Assembly (NCBI GenBank): GCA_946800325.1
Contig: OX326961.1
Coordinates: forward strand, 50,060,293-50,124,292
From: Luzula sylvatica
Lineage: Eukaryota > Streptophyta > Magnoliopsida > Poales > Juncaceae
Length of the DNA: 64,000 nt
Reading direction: 5' to 3'
Part shown: in pieces, positions 24,435 to 36,459 of the stretch
How the letters are laid out: each line of letters opens with the position of its first letter
How positions within the stretch are numbered: position 1 is the stretch's first letter
Made by a program: the position numbers and the translations under genes
The notes under the pieces: model-generated
Databases searched by the model: none
What the model was told of the DNA's origin: nothing
What the model saw: only the letters and a program-made list of their open reading frames with translations

Positions 24435-26340
24435 TATCTTCTGTGAATTTTCTTCGTTATTTCTCATCCATTTTGATCCAAATTTTGACGTAATTGCTCC
24501 CCGTTTGCCACTGTACAAACTTAGATTACAAATTTTGTTGATTGTTCGGGGTTTTAACACAACGACATATTAAACACGTCAAAAACCCGCTCATCACTAT
24601 CTTTAAAAAAATAGGAAAAAAATTATAACAAATATATAGCCAAATAAGTTGAAATAACATCAACATACAATCTGTGTTGCCAAAATATTAATGTAAACAA
24701 TCTGCTTAACGAATCGTTACGGAGTAAAAACTCAATATTGACTCACGACCACAAGTAACACCCCCTCACTCACACGAATACACGATACATCATCAATACA
24801 TAGTTTGTTTCTCTTCCCACTGATTCCCCCTGATGCGATGCGTCGTTCCATTGTGGATAACGATGGAGGGATGGGGATGAGCTTGATACGATTGAGGCAA
24901 ATTTTCTCTGCAAATCTTCTACGGAGGGATAGTTCCTGTTAAAACGCCCAAGATTGATTTTAATCGGACATGGATAACACCCGTGCCGTGGTGGAGCATT
25001 GAACTGTTTCCTCACCCATCTCAGTTCCGTGGTCTATCCCCACCCCATTGCCAATGGAGAGGGAAGGATGATTCTGGATCGCTGAGGCACCTGAATCGAG
25101 GTAAACATTTCTTTTATTTGAAATCAATTGGGGATACACATATCTTGTTTTACTGGAATAGCAAGGACCGTTTTTTTTATTGAAACCTTCATCAATTATA
25201 TGTCAAGCTAAAACCTCACGAAGGCAAGGTGTTCGATTTAATTCCTCTAAGAACTATTTTTACATGTTTTACATTTGTTCATTCAAACTCATTTTGCAGC
25301 TACTTGTTAACCATTTCTCATATATTTTGTGTAGAAGTATGAAAATTAATAATTAGGAATGAAAATCTTTGTTGGTTTATCTAAAAGACCAAGAATTAAA
25401 AAATTCATGCAAGTAATAGTTGGTTTTATGCATATCATCTGTTCGATGAAAAGCTCACCTGCGTTCTCATACTAAATTATATAAACAATCTGATTTTCTG
25501 TATTTCTCATGAATTAAAACAACTTTATGATATAGCAGGGAAACAAAGACATTGCAAAATGTCAAGAAGAATTCACTCATGTAATTTGGGAAATTCAATT
25601 GAATTCACTTTCAATTTTGATGTGCTCTACAAATGATGAAAAACACGATTTAAATTTGGATTTATACACAGTGCAAGTGTGCTCTACTGTGTTTCTCCAG
25701 GTCAGAACAAGGTCCTTTAAAAAGAAAATTGATATTTTTCATATTAATCCTCTAAAATATCAAATTTAATTTATAGGGAGGCACATCCAGAATCGAATTA
25801 AAGGGTGCCTGCCTTCAACTGGTATTTTTCGATTTTTGGTGAATTTGTGGTTGTAAGCTCAATTGAGCGTAATTTGTCAAAATAAGGATAATGTCTCTCG
25901 AAGTTAAGGTTAATTTGGGGCTGAACTATTTACATTTATTTAAGCACCCAATTAAGGATTATTATTAATTTGGAGATGATTAGTGAGTATTGATTATTTA
26001 GTGTTGATTGGTAATTACGGTTAATTATGCATTGATCATTATTGTTAGTAAATTGGGACTAATTGATTAGTATGATTCTTAGTAATTTGATTTCACTACT
26101 ACGGTTATTTTCTTTATTTTCAGGATTGGAGATCTCAAGTTACGGCACTTAGGACACTTAGCACGTAACATGCACATTTAGGGAACTATGTGGATCATGA
26201 TTGAATATGTATTTAGGAATTTGAGAATGTAAATAATATTATGTTTGAATGTTTAATATTGTATAATATATATTCCATTGAGTGAATATATTTTTGTGAA
26301 TTAAATTCAATTGCATCACATTTATCATCTTTCTTAAATT

Positions 26341-26745
26341 TTGAACCCGTACCGTTATCAATAATATAATTAGATGTTAACTCCAAATTACATACATGTT
26401 CATCTCAAAATTTAAGCCAGCTTGGAGGATGATATATATTAGGCTATATAAAATAACATTAAATTTGCACCTGACATTACGATACAACCCACAAAACTTC
26501 AAAGTAGTGCGAAATTATCCTAAAACTTAAAAATGTACGGAACAAATCAAATTACTTTACACATGAACATAAATGCTTTTGCCTCCGAATACGATTTGAA
26601 CCTTTACAAATTGCAACATTAAACACACATAGTAAAAAAAATAACTGCATGATATCTTTTCAAATTTTTGCCGTAAAGTTCGGCCCTGAATTTTCTCATG
26701 ATGATGGCCTTCTCTTATTATTTGAGAACCTGGAAAAAAGAAGGA
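26341..26745. other. Right-arm-specific ~405-bp insert
   Basis: The left arm reads straight from TTTCTTAAATT to CTGACTAATCACTC (around 9965-9985), while the right arm has ~405 extra bases here. No inverted termini or clear target duplication were found, so this could be an insertion or a left-arm deletion. No gene seen. Confidence 0.45.
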
Positions 26746-27585
26746 AAGTTATTCTGACTAATTACTCAAAATTGACCCTAATTAAGTCGCAATTAACCCT
26801 AATACCCCTAAATTACCCCTTAATAAAAATGTAAGGGTTTAATATTACAGATAATTTATTTGTAAATTTCTCAACTTTTGTTTCAAATATGGCGAATGTG
26901 GAAATAAGGGGTGTCAAGGAACTGCGGATGGGATGCAGTTCGGCAATTTATCTGGATGTCGGAGGGCAAAATGGTAATTTTATAGTTTCACGGTTTTGTA
27001 GCTAATTATAATATATTCTCTGATTTTGCATATGAGGATTTTAAAATGGGAGGTATTTGGATTTTTGATCAGATTCAGGCCTGATTAATCAGAGAAAAAT
27101 TCAAGGACTAAAATGCAAATTTATGACTTTGGGCGATCATGAAAATGGCTTAATTTGAACTGGAGATGATGGCTCGGGTCATATGTGTTAATACTTAATA
27201 CCACGAACATTGATGTTAAAAATCTGGACTAAAATGTAGATTTTGTATCCAAGGGATCAGTGTCTGTGCTTCGTCCAGTTCTGTAGGAACTGGAGATGAT
27301 CGATCTTATCCTCCCAACGGTCGGTAATTCGAACGTTGGAGAATCCGAACGTTGGGATTGGATCAGCCGGTATATTATCCCCCCATGCCCTCTCTTTCTT
27401 CCAAATCTCTCTCCCTCTCGCCAATAATTGCTACTTCTCAACTCTCAAGTTCTCCGTGAGATTCTGAGCTCCATTAATGGCAAGTATATCAAAGCTGGAT
27501 CCTTCAATCTCTTTTACCTCCTGTGGCGGAGTCCAATATCTCTCTTCTCAGTCAAAGCATGAAGGCAATATCTCTATACCGGCGG

Positions 27586-27616
<31 letters not shown>

Positions 27617-28065
27617 AATTAGGAGAAAACAGGGGAAATTGTACACTTCAAGCATATCGTTCTTCTGTACGGACCTGACATCGGTGACTGAAGCGATGTA
27701 AATAACTCTTCGCAATTTTCCAAATGGATTACTAAAAAGCTCTTTTTGCTTCCCCTTTTAAAGTTATGCAAAAAAACTCCCCCTTTCAATTTTTTTGAAG
27801 AATACAGAGATGACTATTTTGTTTTCCTCTATGAATAACACCCTGCTCTTCTTTTCATTCATATTTTGCAGATTTCTTTTGATTCCTTTTTAATTAATTT
27901 CGTGAGATGGATGGATTCGACTAGATGGTGAAGGTGAAGGTGAAGGTGAAGGTAATAATGGCAGACACTCTTGCCACCTAGCATACTCCACGGCAAAATT
28001 GAATTCATTGGTACCACTCTTTTCTTGCAAAATATACCTCTTTTCTCCTTCAATATACTCTTTTC

Positions 28066-28248
28066 TTGGTGCTTGAATTTTTTGAAGCTGGTGTACACAG
28101 GGAAGATGATTTTGCACTTATGAAGTGGATTTGGTGGCAAAGATTTGAACAATCTGCCATTGAGCCTTTTCCAGATTCGAAATTAGATGAACAGGTTGCG
28201 AATTATATGGACATATTTCTCTCGTCGAAATTCGTGCCAGAAATATGA
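28066..28248 (+). pseudogene. Second exon-like block of core unit, copy 2
   Basis: 60 codons matching 43536-43745 and 8437-8646, with the shared phrase EDDFALMKWIWWQRFEQSA. A ~24-bp deletion removes the codons before the stop. The family is unrecognised. Confidence 0.45.
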
Positions 28249-28499
28249 GCAATCTTTGCTATCAACGAATCTGGCCACCAAGGTACTCAATTTTAAAATA
28301 TTTTCCATCTAAGAAATTTCAATATCTTTTTTTGAATTAATTTGATTTTCTTTTATATATCAGCGCATACTGTGACGAGACGACCATTCCCAACTGCATG
28401 AAAACTAATTGGCAAGGACAAGAATCTTGGGCAGAGTATGTCACTTACGTATAATGGACTCTGTATTTTGACATTTTGTTGTGTGATATATGCATGTAA

Positions 28500-28666
28500 T
28501 GGACTGGAGTCTGTATAATGTGTGTTATGTGTGTCTGTGTTGTGTAGTGTGATGTAAGTATGATGTAAGTATGTGTGTGTGTGGTTCTGTATAATGTGTG
28601 TTATGTGTGTCTGTGTTTGTGTAGTGTGATGTAAGTATGATGTAAATATGTGTGTGTGTGGTCTGT

Positions 28667-28700
<34 letters not shown>

Positions 28701-29515
28701 TGTGTTTGTGTAGTGTGATGTAAGTATGTGTGTGTGTGTGGCCCGGCCCGAGGGAAGGGGTCGGACCCACGCGGGGGGGAGGGGGGGAGGGCCCATGCGG
28801 GGCCCGGCCCGGGGGGAGGGGGGAGGGCCCATGCGGGGCCCGGCCCGGGGGGAGGGGGGAGCCCACGCGGGGCCCGGCCATGGGGGGGAGGGGGGTCGGG
28901 CCCATGCGGGGCCCGGCCCGGGGGGAGGGGGGTCGGGCCCACGGGGGGCCCGGCCCGGGGGGAGGGGGGTCGGGCCCACACGGGGCCCGGCCCGGCCCGG
29001 GGGGAGGGGGGTCGGGCCCACGCGGGGCCCGGCCCGGCCCGGGGGGAGGGAGGTCGGGCCCACGCGGGGCCCGGCCAGGGGGGAGGGAGGTCGGGCCCAC
29101 GCGGGGCCCGGCCCGGGGGGGAGGGATGTCGGGCCCACGCGGGGCCCGGCCCGGGGGGAGGGAGGGAGGGCCCACGCAGGGCCCGGCCCGGGGGGAGGGA
29201 GGGAGGGCCCACGCGGGGCCCGGGGGGAGGGAGGGAGGGCCCACGCGGGGCCCGGCCCGGGGGGAGTGAGGGAGGGCCCACGCGGGGCCCGGCCCGGGGG
29301 GAGGGAGGGAGGGCCGGGGGGAGGGAAGGGGGTCGGGTCCACGCAGGGAGGGGGGGTCGGGTCCACCCGGGGGGAGGGGGGGTCGGGTCCACCCGGGTGC
29401 CCGGCCCGAGGGAGGGGGGGTCCGGTCCACCCGGGGGGAGGGGGGGTCGGGTCCACCCGGGTGCCCGGCCCGAGGGAGGGGGTCGGGCCCGCCGCGGGGG
29501 TCTGGGCGGTCGGGG
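28500..29515 (+). repeat. TG tract and GC minisatellite, core copy 2
   Basis: 28500-28739 contains TG runs and a repeated GTGTAGTGTGATGTAAGTAT phrase. 28740-29515 is the GC array in G-rich orientation (units like GGGCCCGGCCCGGGGGGAGG, then GGGGGTC). Unit variants form local blocks: GGGGTCGG-type units in the middle, GGGAGGGAGG-type later, GGTCCACCCGGG-type at the end, showing stepwise expansion. All open frames across it are artefacts. Confidence 0.85.
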
Positions 29516-30555
29516 CATGTTTAATATTAGAGAAGAAGCAACAAGGAATTTATTTATCTATTTTTTTTCTTTCTTATTTGTTTATCGCTCGGATTGTAAT
29601 TCCCATATGCACACCGTACCTCTCAGAACATATGCATTCTTCTGACAAAATATCACTTAATTGTGATGGAAATCTTGAAATGGCAATGAAGAAAGAATAG
29701 GTCAGTATGTTGGCACATTAATTCAACAGATGAGTCTATCTGGTTCAGCATGTGTTGAGTTCAGAAAGTACAAATTGCTAAATTCAACTTTTACCTCTCG
29801 TCTTTTAAAATATTTATTTGAAGAAGCCATGAAATAATTTGATTTTTTGTTGTTGTTGAGAAATATGAACTAACTTGATGAATTGTAGGACACATAAACT
29901 AGTTTCGACAGTTGTACAGCTGATCAAGAAAATCATAAATATAATTTGCCATGGATGCTTAGTGCATTAGAAAAAGAGAAGGAAAAATGCGGACAAATTG
30001 GTTTTTGGTTAATCTACTTCATACTCTTTGCTTAATCAGGAATCACTGATCAAGAATTAGATTGTCATTTCAATTTTTGCATATGGTCATTTCAATTATT
30101 GCATATGGTTTGCAAACGGTAATTGAGTTTTTTGATTCTGTAAGTTTTTTTCACAAATGTAATTTCAAATGTTTTCTTTTGCTTAATTTACATTTTTTTG
30201 ACATTTTATTAATTAATAATTTATACCAAGACATTTCTCTAATTAATCTTTTCTTTAAAACATTCAAGCTGCAAGAGCAACACAACATATTTACTATTAT
30301 TCTATTTTCACTATATATCAGCATATTACACGGTTTTATTTTGGTTATTTTCTTTTGTAATGTATCAACATATTACACGTTTCGTACATATTTAGCTTTG
30401 AAAACCGAAACTATCATATTTACCCTCTCTCAAAACTTATCAACTTTATCAAATAATTGAAATATTTAACTTCAATAATGCTATATATCCTGAAATTTTT
30501 CACAAATTTGTTCCCCATACAAATGTGCAAGTAAAACGTAATAAATGCAAGTGGG

Positions 30556-31160
30556 ACTAGAGCTGGCAAAATGTGATCAAATCCGAAATAACGACCCGAC
30601 CAGACGCATTTGAATCCGAACCCGATGCGAACCGAAAAATGTTGAAAAGGGAATGATCCGAAACAGAAACCGAACCAAAACTGAATGACTTGAATCCGAA
30701 ATGGAACCGAAGCTGAATGACCTGATTCAGAAATGGAATCAAGACCGAATAATCCAAACTCGAAAAAGAACCGAAACCGAATGATCCAAACTCGAAATGA
30801 CCGAAATCCGTATACCGAATGATCCGAACTAACCGAAACCGAATGATCCGAACTAACCGAAATCCGTATACCTAAAACACGATCTAAATGATCTGGAACT
30901 CACGACCCGAATAACCCTCACAAACCGAATGATATTAAAATCCTGATCAAATATTTACTAATATCATCATATGTATTAATAGTTTTATAATAATAGATCT
31001 CGAATAATACGCAAATTATATTTTCGAAAAAACGAATGACCTGAAATCAAATTTTTCGAAACCCGAATGACACGAAAATCGAAATAACCAGGAACCGATC
31101 GATCCGCAAACTGAACGGCCCGATAATCTAAACGATCTGAACCTGAATTGAACCGACCCG
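30556..31160. repeat. Degenerate CCGAA-type repeat
   Basis: About 600 bp of loosely repeated phrases such as ACCGAAACCGAATGATCCG. It begins at GACTAGAGCTGGCAAAATG, where copies 2 and 3 of the core unit start to diverge. Composition resembles the interior of plant hAT MITEs, but no clean terminus or duplication was found. Non-coding. Confidence 0.5.
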
Positions 31161-31624
31161 AATCCGACTCCCCCTATTCTCACCTTCTAAAGTTGGACCC
31201 ACATTAATTTCAAATTCAAATTCACGTATAAAAAGTAATTCGGTGCATTGCTTTTGTATACGTAGCAACTTTTGTTTAATTTTCCATTTATGTCACATCA
31301 AATTAAGTAAATGAATATAAATAAAAATTACAAAAAATACCCTTCTCTTTATTTCTTGCGACAATATGCATCTCTACCTTTTGGTTTGGGACTTGGGGAT
31401 TATTTGCTAAACCCACATGGGATGGGGGCTTGTCCACAGCCGTTTGGGCAGAAAAACTTCCGCATCAACCGTCCGATCTAATGTGATTAATCTAATCTTG
31501 ATCAAATTTGACGTGAAGGAAAATCTCCCTGTTAGACAAAACAGGAAGGCGGGTCATCTTTTTGGGAAATTGAATTCTCACCCTCCTTCCCTTATTGGTA
31601 TCTTACCATTTTTCTTGTTGTTCC
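31161..31624. other. Intergenic, no gene seen
   Basis: Ordinary intergenic sequence between the degenerate repeat and the hAT element. No feature supported. Confidence 0.4.
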
Positions 31625-31854
31625 CAGGGCCGGTCCTGTATTTTTGGAGGCCTGTGGCAATTATTATCACGAAACTTTAAAATTAAAAGAAAAAAATATT
31701 TCTATTGTGTTGAAAATCTCTTATTAAAAAAATACGGATTTTTTTTTTTGAGTTTGCTCAAATTTTGCTGAAAAGTTCTATAATTTACCCGAAAAGAATA
31801 AACGTGCGTCAAGGAATCGTGCTCCGCGATTTTCGAAAATCTTAGGATATAATA

Positions 31855-31898
<44 letters not shown>

Positions 31899-32285
31899 TT
31901 GTTTAAAGGTTTTTAGCAATGTTTTAAATAGCGTGCAGCGGCATGCAGCGTTTTGACGTTTAATTTAGCGTTTAGCGTTAGCGGGCGATATAGCGCCGCT
32001 TCACCATCACAGCGGATTTTTGATCGAAATTATTATTTTTATAATACTACAATACAAATATAAATATAAATTAGCGGTCCAATATTATAAATAAAATTAT
32101 GTTGAATGCATTTTTATATCAACCTCGCAAACTAACATAAATTAAAATTCATCTCTAAAAAAAATATATTATTATTATTATTATTATTATTATTACTTTT
32201 GTTTTTCTTTTTATTATTGTAATTATTGTCATTATAATAAGGCTATTAATAGTTGTTGTTGATGTTGTTATTATCTCATTTTTCC

Positions 32286-32325
<40 letters not shown>

Positions 32326-33265
32326 GTAAGTATGATTATTATTATTACTATTATTATTATTATTTTTTTTATTATTATTATTATTATTATTTGTATCGTT
32401 GTCATTATTATTATTATTATTAAATAACAATAATTATTATTTTATACTAATAATATTAATTATTATTATTATTGTTATTATTATTTAGTACCAATAATAA
32501 TAATAACAATAATAATTATAATAATAATTATTATTAATATTATTACTATTATTTAATAACAATCATTATTATTGTGTAATGATAATAGTGATTATTATTT
32601 AATAACAACAACAACAACAACAACAATAATAATAATAATCATCATCATCACGCTATAGCGTCGCTACGGACGCTATAATCGAACGCTTCAACGCTATAGC
32701 GGTCCGCTATAGCGTTGCAGCGGAACAAAACGTTACAGTGCTATATTCCGAAGCGATGCAGCGTTTGCCTCCCAAAACCCGCTATAGCGCGCTATAGCGG
32801 CGCTACAGCGCCGCTATTTAAAACACTGGTTTTTAGGCAAATTTATTATTTGATACAGCTTAATAAAATTTTTGGGTAACTATTTGTGTTTAGCGGGTCG
32901 CCTCAATTGATGCATTAAAGGGTATTGAATACCCAGATTGGAAGTTATTTAATATAAAAACTAACTAGTCACTGCCCCCAATAATTCAAACATCCAAAGA
33001 ACAAAAAGTAAAAAGATATAATGGCCTACAGGCTATACTGTCAAAAAAATAATATATATAAATGAATGGACAGGTGAAAGCCCAAAAAACCAAAGGGCAA
33101 GTTTATATCCGGAAATACAATTTAGTTTAGTCCCGCCACGTTCTATTTCAAATTTGTGGCTACCTATTGCTTTATAAATATATGTTAATGGAGTCATTGA
33201 ATATATGGAGTCCTATGGATTTTGTGGAGGCCTGTAGCCTGGGCCAATGCCCAGGCCCGGGCTTG
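31625..33265. mobile_element. hAT-type element (outer)
   Basis: Starts CAGGGCCGGTCCTG and ends GGCCCGGGCTTG, which pair imperfectly. Exact 8-bp GTTGTTCC flanks it at 31617-31624 and 33266-33273, the hAT duplication length. It has no transposase ORF. A second hAT element is nested at 31917-32828. GGAGGCCTGT occurs near both ends in direct orientation. Confidence 0.8.
31917..32828. mobile_element. hAT-type MITE with CGCTATAGCG-rich ends (nested)
   Basis: The ends CAATGTTTTAAATAGCG and CGCTATTTAAAACACTG are inverted. Exact 8-bp GTTTTTAG flanks at 31909-31916 and 32829-32836. The right end is packed with overlapping palindromes (CGCTATAGCG, GCGCTATAGCGGCGC). The middle (32165-32640) is an ATT/AAT triplet tract that gives artefactual poly-Asn/Tyr ORFs. 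It sits inside the outer hAT element, so it is the younger of the two. Confidence 0.85.
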
Positions 33266-33311
33266 GTTGTTCCACGTGTGTTTTTGGCTTCTATCTCTTG
33301 ATGTTTTTTTT

Positions 33312-34500
33312 TTAGGAGAATACTCGTGCTACGCGACGAACATGTTAATTATGTTTTTCATTGTAATCAAATTATACATTTGTATAATAATATTGATAAT
33401 ATCACTTATGATTGTCTATACATTTTACAATTATTTTACATTATGATAACAAAAAATCTCATTTTAATCAAATAATAACGTTTATGTTCGTGTCATTATA
33501 TAATAAAACTTTAAGAAAAAAATATAACAATAAATATTATATCATTGTTTACAATATTTCTTACAATATCAAATATAAAAAAAATGAATCATATGACATG
33601 TGTAGTAACAAATCATTAATTAAATTATCATATTTTTTATTGATTCAAAATGAAATGAAAATTATAAATAATATCAAATTTAAAAGTGAAAGCAATTTAA
33701 TAAATAATAACAAAATTTAATTTAAACATAAATACAAATTATTTTATGTCATATGATTTTTTTTTTAATTTACATTTTTTAAAATAACAGTAATATTTGG
33801 TATGTGTTTATAAGTTTAGAAAGTTATTTATATGAATAAACTAATTTTTAGTTTTATTAGTTTTTAAATTTTTAATATTAAATTTGTTTGGTTAAAAACA
33901 CAAATATAATCTACTTAGTATCATAAAGGATTCTTATATATACTTCAAATTCTATTATGTAAATAAAATACTTCAAATTCAATTATGTAAATATGTACTT
34001 TTTGCATTGAATTTTAAAAATTCAAATTATTAAAAAGGTATGTTTGAATGTCAATACGGATGTCAAAATAAAAAGAAAATTAAAATGAATATATTTGATG
34101 GATTTTTAAAATTAAATTTCTAATAATAATAATAATAATAATAATAGTAATAATATATGTTGTATGTTTTGTAATATTATATATTAAGTTATTAATATTT
34201 CATATATAAACTTTTCATCTTCCATTGCATTCATATTTGATATGATTTTCTAAGGATGCTTAAAAGATGGTGTAAATTAATAACACATAAATCACTACAC
34301 ACAATATGATTTTCAGAGAATCTAACAAATATCAATGATCGAGACCAAATCAGATCACTACATCTAACGGTTCAAATTAATAATTACAACTTGCTACAAA
34401 TGGTCATACAAAATTTCTGTATTAAATGATCAAATATAATATTGATGTATATGATGAATTCATGTCACAAAACCTAATGGTCAATAATTATGAATAATCA
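33312..34500 (-). mobile_element. Helitron-like element, reverse orientation
   Basis: Its minus-strand 3' end reads CGCGTAGCACGAGTATTCTC then CTAA, fitting the hairpin plus CTRR rule. The sequence is an inverted relative of 34830-36126. AT-rich, with no Rep/helicase ORF. The 5' end is uncertain, and 34500-34790 between the two elements shows no clear signal. Confidence 0.6.
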
Positions 34501-34829
34501 TGATGATGTGGCTTTACGAAGAGCCTCCAAGATAGGGGCAAAATAAGGAGGTGAGTGAATTGCCTGCGGTAATATTCCATAATAACTTCAAAGGCAACTT
34601 TGAAATAGAATAGATTAACACATAATTAAAACTATATAAATAAAAAAGAATGTAAACTAAATTTTTTTTTTTTTTTAAAAGCTGGATATAAATGTAAATA
34701 ATAAATATAGTCCTAAAATAATTAGTTGCGAGTTTACAAAAGAGAAACATATACTTTCAAATACCCTTGATTGGTATGATATTCAAGACTATATTTTAGT
34801 TATAATTAGAATTTACCCACGTCCTTATT

Positions 34830-36126
34830 TTGGACCCAACTTTGTGCAACTTTCTTGTGCCACATCATCATTTTCTTTTTAACATCATCACTTTCATTTT
34901 AACCATTGATAGTGATATATGACAAAATCTAGACCATGGATTAATCATTGATTTTTTATAAATATTTTTTTTGTAGCCATTTAATTATCCCTTATTTTAC
35001 ATTATGTTTTAAGGATTTTAGAAAGTCACATCATCATATATTAATGATGCGGACTATTTTTATTGGTTAGGTTCATGTTAGACTAAGTTTATTTAATTAT
35101 TTATCATTTCATATAAGTTTACATGATCAAATGTGAATGCAACGGAAGATGAAAAGTTAAAATATGAAATATTAATAACTTAATAACTAATATTATAAAG
35201 ATATAACATATAGTAGTATTATTTTTAGAATTTTAATTTCAAAAATTCATTAAATGTATTCGTTTTAATTTTCTCTTTATTTTGACATCCATATTAGCAT
35301 AGTTCATACATATCAATTTCCAATTTGAAATTGTAAAAATATTATGTAAAAAATACAATGCAAAAAATGCATTTTTACAAAATATAATTTTAATTATTTT
35401 ATTTACATAATAAAATTTTAAATTTTAAATATTAATATTTATTTTTAGAAATTACAACTATACTAATATCATATAATACTAAGTTGATTATATTTGTGTT
35501 TTTAATCAAACAATTTTAATATTATTTTCTTTGAAAAATAATAGAAATAAAAAAGCTTATCCATCGAAAAAAATTCTTAAATTTATAAACACTTACAATA
35601 TAGTAATATTGTTTTTAAAATATAAAATTAACAAAAATCATATGACATAAAATAATTTATATTTATGTTATGCTAAATTAATTTTTATATTTTTTATTAA
35701 ATTACTTTCACTATTAAGTTTGATTTTATTTATAATTTTCATTGTATTTTGAATCAATAACAAAATATTAGTACTTGATAAATAATGATATGTTACTACG
35801 TATGTTATATGATTTATTATTATTTTTTACATTTGATATTGTATGAAATATTGTGAACAACAATGATATAATATTTATTGTTATGTTTTTTTTGTAAAAT
35901 ATTTGTTATACCTCATATATTTTTAATATAAGTGTTAAAGAAAATGAATTTTTTTGTCATCATAATGCAAAAATAATTGAAAAACTTATATATAATCATA
36001 AACAAATTAGTTCAAATAATTATACTACGAAGTGATATTATCAATATCATCATATTTATAAGTACCTTAGATTACAATGGAAAACATAATAAACATCTTC
36101 GCCGCGTAGCGCGAGTATTTTTCTAG
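34830..36126 (+). mobile_element. Helitron-like element upstream of the helicase gene
   Basis: The 3' end is CGCCGCGTAGCGCGAGTATT, then TTT and CTAG followed by T (CTAG at 36123-36126), a textbook Helitron terminus. The likely 5' start is near TCCTTATTTTGGACCCA; the relative at 61630-62924 has the matching TCTTATTTTGGATCCA. Non-autonomous. It ends 333 bp before the helicase start codon and so borders or enters that gene's promoter. Confidence 0.75.
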
Positions 36127-36459
36127 TTGATAAAAAAAATTGAAGGATAATTTTGATATTTATATTTTAAAAGAGACCAACTTAATATTTGGACTTTTAG
36201 AAAAGACCTGAAAAATTACCTTTTATGGAAAAACCGATTTTTTATAATGTTCATATCATAACATGTTCCAGGGGAAAAATTGTGTGTTAAAATTTGTAAA
36301 AACAAATTTTCTAAAAAATAATTTTAACTCACTACGCATCAAAATAAAAATAAAAAGAAAACACAAGTACTTGTTTGCAATGTTTGATATTTCTGTTCTC
36401 TTATCCTGTCATAACAAACAAATACCTCCAAAACCCTCCCTTCTCACAAAACCCCATTC
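36127..36459 (+). promoter_or_regulatory. Presumed promoter and 5' leader of the helicase gene
   Basis: The only space between the Helitron end and the start codon, 333 bp. A CTCCAAAACCCTCCCTTCTC pyrimidine-rich stretch (36424-36445) precedes the ATG. I see no convincing TATA box, which is common for plant nuclear genes for plastid proteins. Boundaries are inferred from position only. Confidence 0.4.

Larger units (their letters stand above)
22918..24596 (+). mobile_element. Solo LTR of an LTR retrotransposon
   Basis: A 1679-bp segment starting TGATGTGAGG and ending GCTCATCA, with exact 5-bp flanks CTATC (22913-22917 and 24597-24601). TG...CA ends plus a 5-bp duplication define an LTR; no internal domain, primer-binding site or second LTR is present, so it is a solo LTR left by recombination. 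The left arm keeps the empty site (GATAG at 11633-11637). On the plus strand it shows a TATA box (23319-23326), then a 53-bp CT tract (23371-23423), consistent with plus orientation. An unusual palindrome array lies at 24095-24434. The family (Copia or Gypsy) cannot be assigned from an LTR alone. Confidence 0.85.
27030..30600 (+). repeat. Core unit, copy 2
   Basis: Forward copy with promoter-like block (27180-27480), CT tract (27582-27612), exon-like blocks, TG tract and GC minisatellite. Compared with copies 1 and 3 it lacks about 70 bp between two AACTCTTYGC repeats near 27705 and about 24 bp at the end of the second exon-like block, so it is the most decayed. It preserves the empty site for the MITE at 42298-42540 (27166-27174). 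Confidence 0.75.

Noticed and set aside
33310..36126. Single DNA transposon with ~700-bp terminal inverted repeats
   Set aside because: Both outer ends match the Helitron 3' signature (hairpin plus CTRR) and no target duplication was found, so two opposed Helitron-like elements fit better; copy alignments could reverse this.
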